This document shows positions 6,616-12,986 of a stretch of DNA of 13,418 nt, in pieces. This DNA comes from JAYFRE01 sp034926235 (GTDB taxonomy: Bacteria > Pseudomonadota > Alphaproteobacteria > Rhodospirillales > Magnetospirillaceae): positions 1 through 13,418 of the forward strand of contig JAYFRE010000171.1 in the NCBI GenBank assembly GCA_034926235.1. Reading direction: 5' to 3'. The translations under genes and the position numbers were made by a program. The notes beneath the pieces are model-generated. The model was not told the DNA's origin and ran no database searches. It worked only from the letters and a program-made list of their open reading frames with translations. Numbering within the stretch: the first letter of the stretch is position 1; the number at the start of each line of letters is the position of its first letter.

Positions 6616-7836
6616 ATGTTTTCCAATCGGTTACAAACGATCAAGCCGTCGCCCAGCATGGCCGCGAAAAGCATCGTCGAACGGCTGCGCGCCGAAGGGC
6701 GTACGATCATGGATTTCACCATCGGCGAACCCGATCTTCCGACGCCGCCCGCGATCCTCGACGCCGCCGCCGCCGCGATGCGCCGCGGCGAAACCCGCTA
6801 CACCGCCGCCGCCGGAACCCTCGCACTGCGCCGCGCCATCGCCGCCAAGCTCCTGCGTGACAATCGGCTCGCCTACGACCCCGCCGAGATCGTGGCCGGA
6901 TGCGGCGGCAAGCAGGTGATTTTCAACGCTTTCGCCGCCACCTTGAATCCCGGCGATGAAATCGTCGTCCTAGCACCCTTCTGGGTGTCTTATCCCGACA
7001 TCGCGCTGCTGTGCGACGCCCGGCCGGTGATCGTGGCCGCGTCGGCTGAAAACGGGTGGAAAGTTCCGGTGGAGGCGATCGCGGCGGCGATTACGCCGCG
7101 CACCCGCTGGCTGGTGATCAACAGCCCCAACAATCCCACCGGCGCGGTCTATTCCGAAAGCGAACTCGAAGGGATCGCCGATATCCTGCGGCGTCATCCC
7201 GATATCCGGCTGCTGTCCGACGAAATCTACGAGCATTTCGTCTATGACGGCGGGCGTCATTTATCGCCGGTCGAAATCACACCCGATCTGCGCGAACGCA
7301 CACTGATCGTCAATGGCGTGTCGAAAAGCTATTGCATGACCGGTTTCCGAATCGGTTTCGGGGCCGGGCCGCGTCCCCTGATCGACGCGATCGCCAAACT
7401 CGCCACCCAGACCACCACCTGCGCCGACGCGGTCGGACAGGCGGCGGCAACCGCGGCCTTCTCCGGCGAACAGGATTCCTTGCGCGCCATGGTCGCCCTT
7501 TTTGCCGAACGGCGCGACGCGATGGTGACGGGGCTGGCGGGAATCGACGGGCTGATTTGCCCCTCTCCGGCCGGATCCTTCTATGTCTTCCCTTCGATTG
7601 CCGGGCTGATCGGACGCCCGACGCCCGAAGGACATGTTCTGGCCTCAGCCGCCGATGTGGCACTCTATTTCCTGGAATGGGCGGGGGTTGCAACCGTGGC
7701 CGGCGAAAGCTACGGCATGCCCGGCTTCCTGCGCCTGTCCTTCGCCACCGCGACGGCGGACATCCGCGAGGGATGCTCCCGTATCAAGGGGGCATGCTCC
7801 TTGCTTGGCTCCAACAGCGCATCGCGCCAGAAATAA
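6616..7836 (+). CDS. Class I PLP-dependent aminotransferase (aspartate aminotransferase-like)
   Basis: Cytoplasmic fold-type I aminotransferase, 406 aa. The ATG at 6616 follows a GGAGGAGGGAATAGG purine stretch. Conserved elements: FTIGEPDLPTPP near residue 34, YTAAAGTLALRRAIA, substrate/PLP loop NSPNNPTG at 169-176, the Asp202-Glu203-Ile-Tyr205 block that contacts the cofactor, the PLP-binding Lys237 in VSKSYCMTGFRIGF, and Arg373 in FLRLSFA, which normally grips the substrate alpha-carboxylate. It resembles subgroup I-gamma aspartate/prephenate-type enzymes. It is divergent from the LysR gene with AT-rich palindromes between them. In context it probably removes the amino group of the amino acid taken up by the ABC importer, giving a keto acid that the RraA-like aldolase could cleave. 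The exact substrate is not readable. Confidence 0.93.
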   Translation: MFSNRLQTIKPSPSMAAKSIVERLRAEGRTIMDFTIGEPDLPTPPAILDAAAAAMRRGETRYTAAAGTLALRRAIAAKLLRDNRLAYDPAEIVAGCGGKQVIFNAFAATLNPGDEIVVLAPFWVSYPDIALLCDARPVIVAASAENGWKVPVEAIAAAITPRTRWLVINSPNNPTGAVYSESELEGIADILRRHPDIRLLSDEIYEHFVYDGGRHLSPVEITPDLRERTLIVNGVSKSYCMTGFRIGFGAGPRPLIDAIAKLATQTTTCADAVGQAAATAAFSGEQDSLRAMVALFAERRDAMVTGLAGIDGLICPSPAGSFYVFPSIAGLIGRPTPEGHVLASAADVALYFLEWAGVATVAGESYGMPGFLRLSFATATADIREGCSRIKGACSLLGSNSASRQK

Positions 7837-7846
7837 CCTCCCTTCA

Positions 7847-7866
7847 GGGGCGCGGGAACGCGCTCC
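7847..7866. terminator. Possible hairpin between convergent aminotransferase and EAL pseudogene
   Basis: GGGGCGCG (7847-7854), loop GGAA, CGCGCTCC (7859-7866): an 8-bp stem with one G-U pair, 10 bp after the aminotransferase stop. No T-run follows on either strand, so it may be a weak or factor-assisted terminator or an mRNA end stabiliser. Confidence 0.35.
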
Positions 7867-7898
7867 AAGCGACGGATAAAACGAAGCAATCCGCCCCT

Positions 7899-8694
7899 TC
7901 AAAAGCCCGGCGCGCCCGATACCGGCGCAAAGCGGACGGTCGGCCAGGGTTCGGCCGTCTGTCCGCACGTCGCGGCGACCAGAGAGAAAAGCTCCGCCTT
8001 GCCGAAATGATAGCCCTGGCCACATTCGACCCCGATCATTTCCAGATGGCGGCGCACCGCCGGCGTTTCCACGAATTCCACCACAGTGCTTTTACCCAGG
8101 GCGTGGGCCATGTCATGCATGGTCCGGACCAGGGCCTCGTCCAGCTTGCTGGACCGGCTGCAATCCGTTGCCCTCGGCCTCCATGGCCCGCGCGATCATC
8201 AGAACCGGGTGGCGGATAGCGTAACTCAAACACAGCGAATCCGGTCATCATCACCGCCAGACAGATCGCGGCGACGCCCCACAGATAGTCGGAGATCAGA
8301 CGCGACGCCTGTAGCGCCGCAAGGATGCTGTCCACAATCGCGTCATAGAACCGCCGCTCGAACAAATGCGCCAAGGTCTTAAGCTTGCCGACCGCCTCGG
8401 CGTTTTCGGAAAAATGCCGCGTCGCTCGCAACTGGCTTGCTTGCAGGGACAGCGCCTCGCACAGGCCGGCGAAATGCCCATCCTCGCACAATGCCCGGTA
8501 TTTCCCGATTTCGGCCACGCTCCGGGACAAGGATTGGACGATCCTATCCGCCCCCGATACGCCCCCCCAAGCGAGTCGGTGAAAACGGCGCAGTCCGCTT
8601 CCTCGATCGCATCCTTGAGCGTCCGGACCGTCCCGTGATGGCTGTAAAAATCATTGGTCGTGGTCGCCGCGCCATTCTGCACGTCGGCACACAT
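7899..8694 (-). pseudogene. Degenerate membrane-anchored EAL-domain protein
   Basis: Remains of a sensor-type cyclic-di-GMP phosphodiesterase. Reading from ATG 8694, the frame gives MCADVQNGAATTTNDFYSHH and on to TDSLGG, then breaks at a G7 run (C's at 8562-8568 on the plus strand). One more G restores a coherent frame, GADRIVQSLSRSVAEIGKYR onward, through a helical sensor region and a membrane helix (WGVAAICLAVMMTGFAVF). Near 8220-8230 the frame changes again to a HAMP-like IRHPVLMIARAMEAEGNG, and a third shift near 8160 leads into KLDEALVRTMHDMAHALGK and FVETPAVRRHLEMIGVECGQGYHFGK, the C-terminal part of an EAL domain. The first ~150 residues of the EAL domain, with the EAL signature and most metal ligands, are absent. 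With three breaks and a missing domain it is almost certainly non-functional. What its intact sensory part detected is unknown. Confidence 0.75.
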
Positions 8695-8716
8695 CCCCCT
8701 AGCCTCCGACAGGATA

Positions 8717-8745
8717 TTGTTTAATGATGATTATCATCATATTTT
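8717..8745 (+). promoter_or_regulatory. Fur-box-like palindrome within a possible promoter
   Basis: ATGATGAT-T-ATCATCAT (8724-8740) is a perfect 17-base odd palindrome. Against the Fur 7-1-7 core TGATAAT-N-ATTATCA it matches 12 of 14 bases, the two differences being symmetric. TTGTTT (8717-8722) and TATTTT (8740-8745) have -35/-10 character with a 17-bp gap, so the palindrome would fill the spacer, as at Fur-repressed promoters. It lies 30 bp upstream of the EAL pseudogene start on the other strand, which is an alternative target. The site itself is clear; the regulator and direction are inferred. Confidence 0.65.
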
Positions 8746-8758
8746 CAAGGAGATAATC

Positions 8759-8854
8759 CTGTCTCGCTCTTCACCCTGGGGGCTTATTCCTAAAATCGGG
8801 CTGCGCCGGTCGGCAGGGGATGATTTGGCGCGTCGCCAGATCATCCTTCTGTAA
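8759..8854 (+). other. 31-codon frame with good ribosome-binding site but CTG at the start position
   Basis: AAGGAG at 8747-8752 sits six bases before CTG 8759, which opens a 31-codon frame (SRSSPWGLIPKIGLRRSAGD in the middle, QIILL at the end) stopping at TAA 8852-8854. No family recognised. It may be the N-terminal remnant of a lost Fur-controlled gene whose ATG has mutated, a true CTG-started peptide, or untranslated leader/small RNA. The 3' part overlaps a strong hairpin. Confidence 0.25.
8818..8846 (+). terminator. 13-bp hairpin downstream of the Fur-like site
   Basis: GGATGATTTGGCG (8818-8830) pairs with CGCCAGATCATCC (8834-8846) around a CGT loop, with one G-U pair. It is followed by TTCTGTAAATT, a weak U-tract. 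With the promoter-like element at 8717-8745 it would delimit a transcript of roughly 95-105 nt. It may be the terminator of a small RNA or of a short leader. Confidence 0.5.
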
Positions 8855-8968
8855 ATTGACCAGAATATGGAGGATAATTTCTAATTATGCTTTCAGGGCG
8901 CAAGGAACGAACCAAGCTTGCGGCTGAAAGACGCTTTCCCAGACGGCAACGGGGGATGGGCACGCGGA

Positions 8969-9151
8969 ATGTATAAGTTTGAAGTCTATAAGGACAGGAA
9001 CGGAGAATTCCGGTTCCGCTTCAAGGCGGGCAACGGCGAAATCATGTTCGGTTCGGAAGGCTACAAAGCCAAAGCTTCCGCGTTGAAGGCGATCGCATCG
9101 ATCAAGAAAAATACGGCCAACGCCGTCATCGACGATCAGACCGTGATCTAG
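8969..9151 (+). CDS. YegP/DUF1508 family small protein
   Basis: 60-aa single-repeat member of the DUF1508 (UPF0339, YegP) family. The fold is a small alpha/beta domain of unknown biochemical role; some members are induced by stress. Family pattern: FEVYKDRNGEFRFRFKAGNGEIMFGSEGYKAKASALKAIASIKKN, with the strand pair, the NGE turn, the GYK motif and the SIKKN helix. The ATG at 8969 gives the standard length. A TTG at 8918 is in frame but adds a non-conserved stretch. A G5 run at 8951-8955 is rather far (13 bases) to be a good ribosome-binding site. Upstream lies the palindrome at 8874-8888; downstream is convergent gdhA with a shared hairpin. Confidence 0.85.
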   Translation: MYKFEVYKDRNGEFRFRFKAGNGEIMFGSEGYKAKASALKAIASIKKNTANAVIDDQTVI

Positions 9152-9171
9152 AAATCCAAAAACGCTTCGTC

Positions 9172-9198
9172 CCGGGGCGAGGGTTTCCCCTGCCCCGG
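9172..9198 (-). terminator. Hairpin between convergent YegP-like gene and gdhA
   Basis: CCGGGGCGAGGG (9172-9183) and CCCCTGCCCCGG (9187-9198) form a 12-bp stem with one mismatch and a TTT loop. On the minus strand a T5 run follows about ten bases later, so it fits gdhA termination better than that of the plus-strand gene. It could serve both. Confidence 0.55.
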
Positions 9199-9214
9199 AA
9201 CAGCCCCTGGGCGA

Positions 9215-10564
9215 TCAGACCACGCCCAAAGCCTCCATCGCGTCCGCGACCCGTTCAAAACCCGCGATATTCGCCCCCGCGACATAATTGCCCGGCAGAC
9301 CGTAATCCTCGGCCGTTTCCGCGCACCGGTCATGGATCGAGCGCATAATGCCGGCCAGACGCGTTTCCGTCGCCTCGAAGCTCCAGGAATCCCTCGATGC
9401 GTTCTGCTGCATCTCGAGCGCACTGGTGGCGACGCCGCCGGCATTGGCCGCCTTGGCCGGTCCGAACAGGATTCCGCCGTCGAGGAAAAGATGCACCGCT
9501 TCGGGTGTGCACGGCATGTTCGCCCCCTCGCCCACGGCGAGGACGCCGTTTTCGATCAGGGTTTTCGCATCCCGCCCATTCAGCTCGTTCTGGGTCGCAG
9601 CCGGAATGGCGACGGTGCAAGGCACGTCCCAAATCCGCCCGCCCTGAACATAGCGCACACCCGTGCCGCCATCCTGGGCATAAGCCGAAATCCGCTCGCG
9701 GCGCACTTCCTTGATCTCTTTGATCCGGTCGAGATCCAGCCCCCGTTCATCGACGATATAGCCGTCCGAATCCGAACAAGCGACAACCGTACCACCCAGC
9801 GCATTTACCTTTTCAATGGTGTAGATCGCCACATTGCCCGATCCCGACACCACCACCTTCTGCCCGTCGAAGGAACGGCCCTTGCGGCGCAGCATTTCTT
9901 CCATGAAATAAACCACGCCATAACCGGTCGCTTCGCGGCGCACGCGCGCACCGCCCCAGGTCAGGCCCTTGCCGGTCAGAACGCCCGACTCATAGCGGTT
10001 GGTGATCCGCTTGTACTGGCCGAACATGAAACCGATCTCGCGCTGGCCGACGCCGATATCCCCCGCCGGCACGTCGGTATATTCGCCGATGTGACGATAA
10101 AGCTCGGTCATGTAGGACTGGCAAAAACGCATGATCTCCATTTCGGAGCGGCCCTTGGGATCGAAATCCGACCCGCCCTTGCCGCCACCGATCGGCATGC
10201 CGGTCAGCGCGTTCTTGAATACCTGCTCGAAACCTAGGAATTTGACGATGCCCAGCGTGACGCTGGGATGGAAGCGCAACCCGCCCTTATAGGGGCCGAG
10301 CGCGGAATTGAATTCGACCCGGAAACCGCGATTGATCCGGACATGACCCTGATCGTCGATCCACGGCACGCGGAAAATGATCTGGCGTTCCGGTTCGCAC
10401 AAACGTTCGATCAACGCCTTCTGGCGGTAAAGGGGCCTGCGGGCGATAACCCGGCCCAAACTGTCGAATACTTCGCTGACGGCTTGGTGAAATTCCGTCT
10501 CGCCCGCATTCCGCCGCCGCACATCGTCGAAAATGGGGGCGAGTGTCTCATCCGATGGTGTCAC
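9215..10564 (-). CDS. gdhA: NADP-specific glutamate dehydrogenase
   Basis: Cytoplasmic enzyme that aminates 2-oxoglutarate with ammonia and NADPH to glutamate. Length is 449 aa, typical of the hexameric bacterial GdhA. Conserved elements: NRGFRVEFNSALGPYKGGLRFH (substrate Lys93), the FKNALTGMPIGGGKGGSDFDP block with Lys117 and catalytic Lys129, DVPAGDIGVG with Asp169, TGYGVVYF at the domain junction, and the Rossmann GSGNVA followed by CSDSDG, a Ser-containing loop expected for NADP rather than NAD. The start is GTG at 10564, five bases after GGAGG. An ATG two bases upstream is out of frame and stops at once. It is downstream of rnk on the same strand with a 107-bp gap; no strong terminator was seen between them. 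It links nitrogen assimilation to the glutamate used as amino-group carrier by transaminases. Confidence 0.97.
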   Translation of the reverse strand: MTPSDETLAPIFDDVRRRNAGETEFHQAVSEVFDSLGRVIARRPLYRQKALIERLCEPERQIIFRVPWIDDQGHVRINRGFRVEFNSALGPYKGGLRFHPSVTLGIVKFLGFEQVFKNALTGMPIGGGKGGSDFDPKGRSEMEIMRFCQSYMTELYRHIGEYTDVPAGDIGVGQREIGFMFGQYKRITNRYESGVLTGKGLTWGGARVRREATGYGVVYFMEEMLRRKGRSFDGQKVVVSGSGNVAIYTIEKVNALGGTVVACSDSDGYIVDERGLDLDRIKEIKEVRRERISAYAQDGGTGVRYVQGGRIWDVPCTVAIPAATQNELNGRDAKTLIENGVLAVGEGANMPCTPEAVHLFLDGGILFGPAKAANAGGVATSALEMQQNASRDSWSFEATETRLAGIMRSIHDRCAETAEDYGLPGNYVAGANIAGFERVADAMEALGVV

Positions 10565-10671
10565 ATTATCCTCCGTTTCTTTCTGATTTTAATAAAGTCG
10601 CGCAAACGCCTCTGTCGGGTCCCAGCGGGGCCTTTCACAGGCGTCGATACCCTTTTGCAAACAGGGGGAGA

Positions 10672-11076
10672 TCAGGCCTCCTGGCCGACGTCCAGCACGG
10701 TCAGGGTGAGGACGCGGCCATCCCGCGCCCGCCAGGGAATGCTCTGTCCTTCGGACAGACCGATCAGCGCCGCACCGATCGGCGTCAGGATGGAAATCCG
10801 CCCCGATTCGATGTCGGCCATGTCAGGATAGACCAAGGTAAAACGATGCCGCGCGCCATCGCTGGTCTCGAAGGAAACAATCGAGCCCATGCGCACCACG
10901 GAAGGCGGCAATTGTTCCTGGGGAATCACCTTGGCCCGATCCAGCTCTTCCAGAATCTGGTCGGCCATTTCAGCCAGCTTGCCGGACAGGCTTCCGCTCA
11001 GTCCCAGCAGCTTCTCGTGGTCGCCATCGCCCAGGACGATTTTGGGCAAAGGTGTGGATTTGGGTTGCTTCGCCAT
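10672..11076 (-). CDS. rnk: Rnk-type regulator of nucleoside diphosphate kinase (GreA/GreB-like)
   Basis: 134-aa protein with Rnk layout: a short N-terminal helical region (LPKIVLGDGDHEKLLGL, then a helix to about residue 50) and a C-terminal GreA/GreB FKBP-like domain (VVRMGSIVSFE, HRFTLVYPDMADIESGRISILTPIGAALIGLSEGQSI, GRVLTLTVLDV). Rnk binds RNA polymerase like a transcript-cleavage factor but has a shortened coiled coil, and in E. coli it affects nucleoside diphosphate kinase levels. The ATG at 11076 gives normal length; a TTG at 11133 is in frame and would add a weakly conserved leader. Neither has a convincing ribosome-binding site. Distinction from GreA rests on the lack of a full-length coiled coil. 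It is divergent from the cluster starting near 11464. Confidence 0.88.
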   Translation of the reverse strand: MAKQPKSTPLPKIVLGDGDHEKLLGLSGSLSGKLAEMADQILEELDRAKVIPQEQLPPSVVRMGSIVSFETSDGARHRFTLVYPDMADIESGRISILTPIGAALIGLSEGQSIPWRARDGRVLTLTVLDVGQEA

Positions 11077-11463
11077 GGTTCGCACATCTTCATCAAGGGG
11101 CGCGCCAGCGGCCGGCCGCCCGATTTTCGCCAATCGGTGATTGATGCGTCATTGAAGCGAAAAAGGCGGTCACACGGGACACGAGCCTTCGCGTTCCCCG
11201 AAGTTCGGGGACGCAAGGTCCGAACTTCGGGCTAGAATCCCATCACAGGCTGCCCCTTGGGCGGGTTCAGAAGGCTCAGTTCTGCTTGTGCGATCATGTT
11301 AACTAGGTAGTGCGCGTTTCGCGTCCTTGTCAAGCTCAAGCGGGACGCCGGAACAGGGCGCATCGCCGCCTGCCTTGACCTCGGCGGCCGCATCGCCTAG
11401 GTTTTTTAACGATATATGACATTGCGTGCATGCCGCGCCCGTCCGCATACCCCTTGCAACCCT
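11077..11463. other. Divergent intergenic region between rnk and the fez-like cluster
   Basis: 387 bp without a supported gene. It contains the paired palindromes at 11197-11231. A possible promoter for the rightward cluster is TTGACC (11375-11380), 17 bp, TAGGTT (11398-11403), which is only a weak -10 match. The segment 11401-11416 is locally AT-rich. No convincing Fur or FNR consensus was found here by eye. Confidence 0.5.
11197..11231. promoter_or_regulatory. Tandem 11-bp palindromes CCGAA-N-TTCGG, 22 bp apart
   Basis: CCGAAGTTCGG (11198-11208) and CCGAACTTCGG (11220-11230) are each palindromic about a single base and lie exactly 22 bp centre to centre, two helical turns. They are also the arms of a 12-bp perfect inverted repeat (11197-11208 / 11220-11231). 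A competing smaller hairpin can form with the left arm (TCCCCGA/TCGGGGA, 11195-11211). This may be a double operator for a dimeric repressor or an RNA switch; the spacing favours protein binding. Confidence 0.5.
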
Positions 11464-11949
11464 ATGGATTTCCAGCGCGTGCCCCATACCCGGAACCATG
11501 CTCCGTCACTGGCCGGCTTCGTCGTCTCCCGCATCCCCGGGCGGCTCCGTTTGCGCCACGACGCCTTGCGCGCGCCGGAACGGAACCGGACCTTGCGCGC
11601 GGACATCGCCGGCTGGGAGGGTATCGTTTCGGTTGACGGCAATCTGGCCGCCGGATCCGTTTTGATCCATTACGATCCCGCCATTCTGCCGCCTGCGGCG
11701 ATAGAGGCCCGTCTGGCCGAACGTCTGGACGCCGCACCCGGTGCGCACCGGACGCGCCGGCGCAAGAAAACCAACGCAGCGGCATGGAAAGAAATCAACG
11801 TCCCGGTCAAGGCGGGCATGCTGGCCAGCCTGGCGGTCTCGCTCCTGGCGCTGGGGAGCAGCCGGCGGCTTCATGCCGGAGCGGGAGCCTTGTATCTCGG
11901 CTTTCTGCTGCTGCATCTCGCGGCCTATCGCCGCACATTGCTAAGCTAG
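11464..11949 (+). CDS. HMA-like membrane protein with PGRLR motif (first gene of fez-like cluster)
   Basis: 161-aa protein with three parts: an N-terminal segment with IPGRLRLR (PGRLR at residues 25-29); a ferredoxin-like HMA_2-type domain (GIVSVDGNLAAGSVLIHYDPAILPPAAIEARL) that lacks the CxxC metal site; and two C-terminal membrane helices (about 116-131 and 138-153). The HMA fold is usually found as the metal-handling domain of P-type ATPases. Loss of the cysteines suggests a structural or docking role. An in-frame ATG at 11416 would add 16 residues including two cysteines; the start is uncertain as neither has a clear Shine-Dalgarno. The stop is 5 bp before the next gene, which carries a related motif and fold. 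In ferrosome-type operons such proteins accompany a P1B-6 ATPase; the assignment is from that resemblance. Confidence 0.7.
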   Translation: MDFQRVPHTRNHAPSLAGFVVSRIPGRLRLRHDALRAPERNRTLRADIAGWEGIVSVDGNLAAGSVLIHYDPAILPPAAIEARLAERLDAAPGAHRTRRRKKTNAAAWKEINVPVKAGMLASLAVSLLALGSSRRLHAGAGALYLGFLLLHLAAYRRTLLS

Positions 11950-11954
11950 AGTCC

Positions 11955-12248
11955 ATGACCGTCATACCGCCCGATTTAGCACCGATCCTCGCCCACCTGT
12001 CCGGGATGCTGACCATCGCCCATCATGTTCCGGGCCGCATCCGCGTAAAGCTGAAGCCCGGCGCGGCGGCGGCCGAGACGCTGGCCGAAGCGGCGCGGTT
12101 CGAACAGGCGCTGACGGAGCATCCCGCCATCCGGTCGGTCTCCTTGAACCCGCTGGCCAGATCCTGTGTCATCGACTACGATTCAACGATTCTGCCGCCG
12201 TCTTTCTGGGTCAATCTGATCGATGGCGCGTCGAACGCGACCCGCTGA
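11955..12248 (+). CDS. Small soluble HMA-like protein with PGRIR motif
   Basis: 97-aa protein consisting of a short hydrophobic lead (LAPILAHLSGMLTIAH), the motif VPGRIRVK (PGRIR at residues 26-30) and a single HMA_2-like unit ending in IRSVSLNPLARSCVIDYDSTILPPSFWVNLI. The ILPP turn after the DYD strand is nearly identical to that in the preceding protein (HYDPAILPP), so the two are probably paralogues. It has no CxxC and no membrane pair. The ATG at 11955 was chosen because it follows the upstream stop by 5 bp; an open frame runs further up but overlaps the previous gene. Probable role: partner of the membrane ATPase of the cluster. The biochemical function is unknown to me. Confidence 0.7.
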   Translation: MTVIPPDLAPILAHLSGMLTIAHHVPGRIRVKLKPGAAAAETLAEAARFEQALTEHPAIRSVSLNPLARSCVIDYDSTILPPSFWVNLIDGASNATR

Positions 12249-12296
12249 AGAATCGGAGCCCGTTCGCAGCCCCATTTTATGAAAGAGGATTACGCC

Positions 12297-12650
12297 ATGC
12301 ACCCTTTGCTTACCTTCGCCTCGGGCCTCGTGGTTGGAATCATCGGACTGCGCGCCCTTAAGAACGCCAAGGCGCCGGAAACCCTGCGCGACGCCACCGG
12401 GGCCGGACTGAAGGCAGCGCGGAGCGGTCTGGAGCAGGCCGAAACCGGATTGCGCAAGGCGACCGTTTCGGGCCTTGACGCCATCGAGAAATCCTCGGCG
12501 GCGCTGAAGGCCAAGCTGACCGTCCCCGAGACCGTAGCCCCGGTCGCATCCGTTCCCCCGTCCCGGCGCAAACGGGCGAAAACGCCCCGCAAGCCGGCGG
12601 CCCGCAAAACACCCGCGCCGACGGAACCACCGGCAGGCGGCCAGGACTAA
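12297..12650 (+). CDS. Small membrane-anchored amphipathic-helix protein
   Basis: 117-aa protein, start chosen at ATG 12297 with AAAGAGG nine bases upstream; an in-frame ATG at 12279 adds six residues. An N-terminal glycine-rich hydrophobic helix (FASGLVVGIIGL) is followed by an Ala/Glu/Lys-rich stretch with regularly spaced Gly-Leu/Ser-Gly steps (GAGLKAARSGLEQAETGLRK, then SGLDAIEKSSAALKAK). This looks like a long amphipathic helix of the phasin or apolipoprotein kind. The C-terminus is a basic Pro/Ala/Lys tail. I do not recognise a named family with certainty; it resembles DUF5132/DUF6110-type proteins. In context it may bind or shape the compartment membrane. That role is inference. Confidence 0.6.
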   Translation: MHPLLTFASGLVVGIIGLRALKNAKAPETLRDATGAGLKAARSGLEQAETGLRKATVSGLDAIEKSSAALKAKLTVPETVAPVASVPPSRRKRAKTPRKPAARKTPAPTEPPAGGQD

Positions 12651-12653
12651 ATC

Positions 12654-12986
12654 GTGGCCCGCACGAAAAAACGCCGCCGTTCAAACCGTGACGATGGCCT
12701 TACCGCTTTTCTGCGCGGCGCGATCACCACGGCGCTTTTGACCGGGCTGGCCGGCAAGAACCGGCCGCCGGCGCGGCGCGTTTTCAAACTGGCCCTGGAA
12801 GGCGGCATCGCCCTGTCCGCCGGCACCGTCGCTGCGTGCGCCTTACGCCGTAACGATTACGGCTCGGCCCTGACCGCCGCTGCTCTCGGCGCGGCCGGTC
12901 TCGTGCTGACCCAGCGGAGCTTGGGCCCAAATTCAGACATCGATTGCGATAAGGAGAACAGCCTTGGCCAAAAAGAAGAAAGATAA
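12654..12986 (+). CDS. Small basic membrane protein of fez-like cluster
   Basis: 110-aa protein starting at GTG 12654, three bases after the previous stop. It has a strongly basic N-terminus (ARTKKRRRSNRDD), then hydrophobic segments GAITTALLTGLAG, GGIALSAGTVAACAL and GSALTAAALGAAGLVL rich in Gly, Ala and small residues, suggesting two or three packed helices in the membrane. The tail is acidic/polar. No family is recognised. Its 3' end overlaps the next gene by 23 bases, so expression is coupled. Rich small-residue helices with a charged cytosolic leader fit an organelle membrane component, which is a guess based on the cluster. Confidence 0.6.
   Translation: MARTKKRRRSNRDDGLTAFLRGAITTALLTGLAGKNRPPARRVFKLALEGGIALSAGTVAACALRRNDYGSALTAAALGAAGLVLTQRSLGPNSDIDCDKENSLGQKEER

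Larger units (their letters stand above)
8695..8968. other. Intergenic region between EAL pseudogene and YegP-like gene
   Basis: AT-richer than its surroundings. It holds the Fur-like palindrome, the 31-codon frame, the 13-bp hairpin and a second palindrome ATAATT-TCT-AATTAT (8874-8888), preceded by GGAGG (8869-8873). An ATG at 8887 opens a 29-codon frame out of register with the YegP gene; it has no recognisable features and I do not call it. Confidence 0.5.

Noticed and set aside
8887..8976. 29-codon frame starting ATG 8887
   Set aside because: Arg-rich, out of frame with the YegP-like gene, poor ribosome-binding-site spacing and no family match.
9332..10237. 301-codon plus-strand frame opposite gdhA
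   Set aside because: Antisense shadow of a strongly conserved gene; no recognisable features.
11327..11342. FNR-like TTG...CAA near TTGTCAAGCTCAA
   Set aside because: The arms are seven bases apart instead of eight and the inner bases do not fit TTGAT-N4-ATCAA.
11299..11499. Minus-strand frame containing CTQCH, a haem-c-like motif
   Set aside because: It overlaps the promoter and start of the fez-like cluster, has no signal peptide or other cytochrome feature, and one CxxCH in a 66-residue frame is expected by chance.
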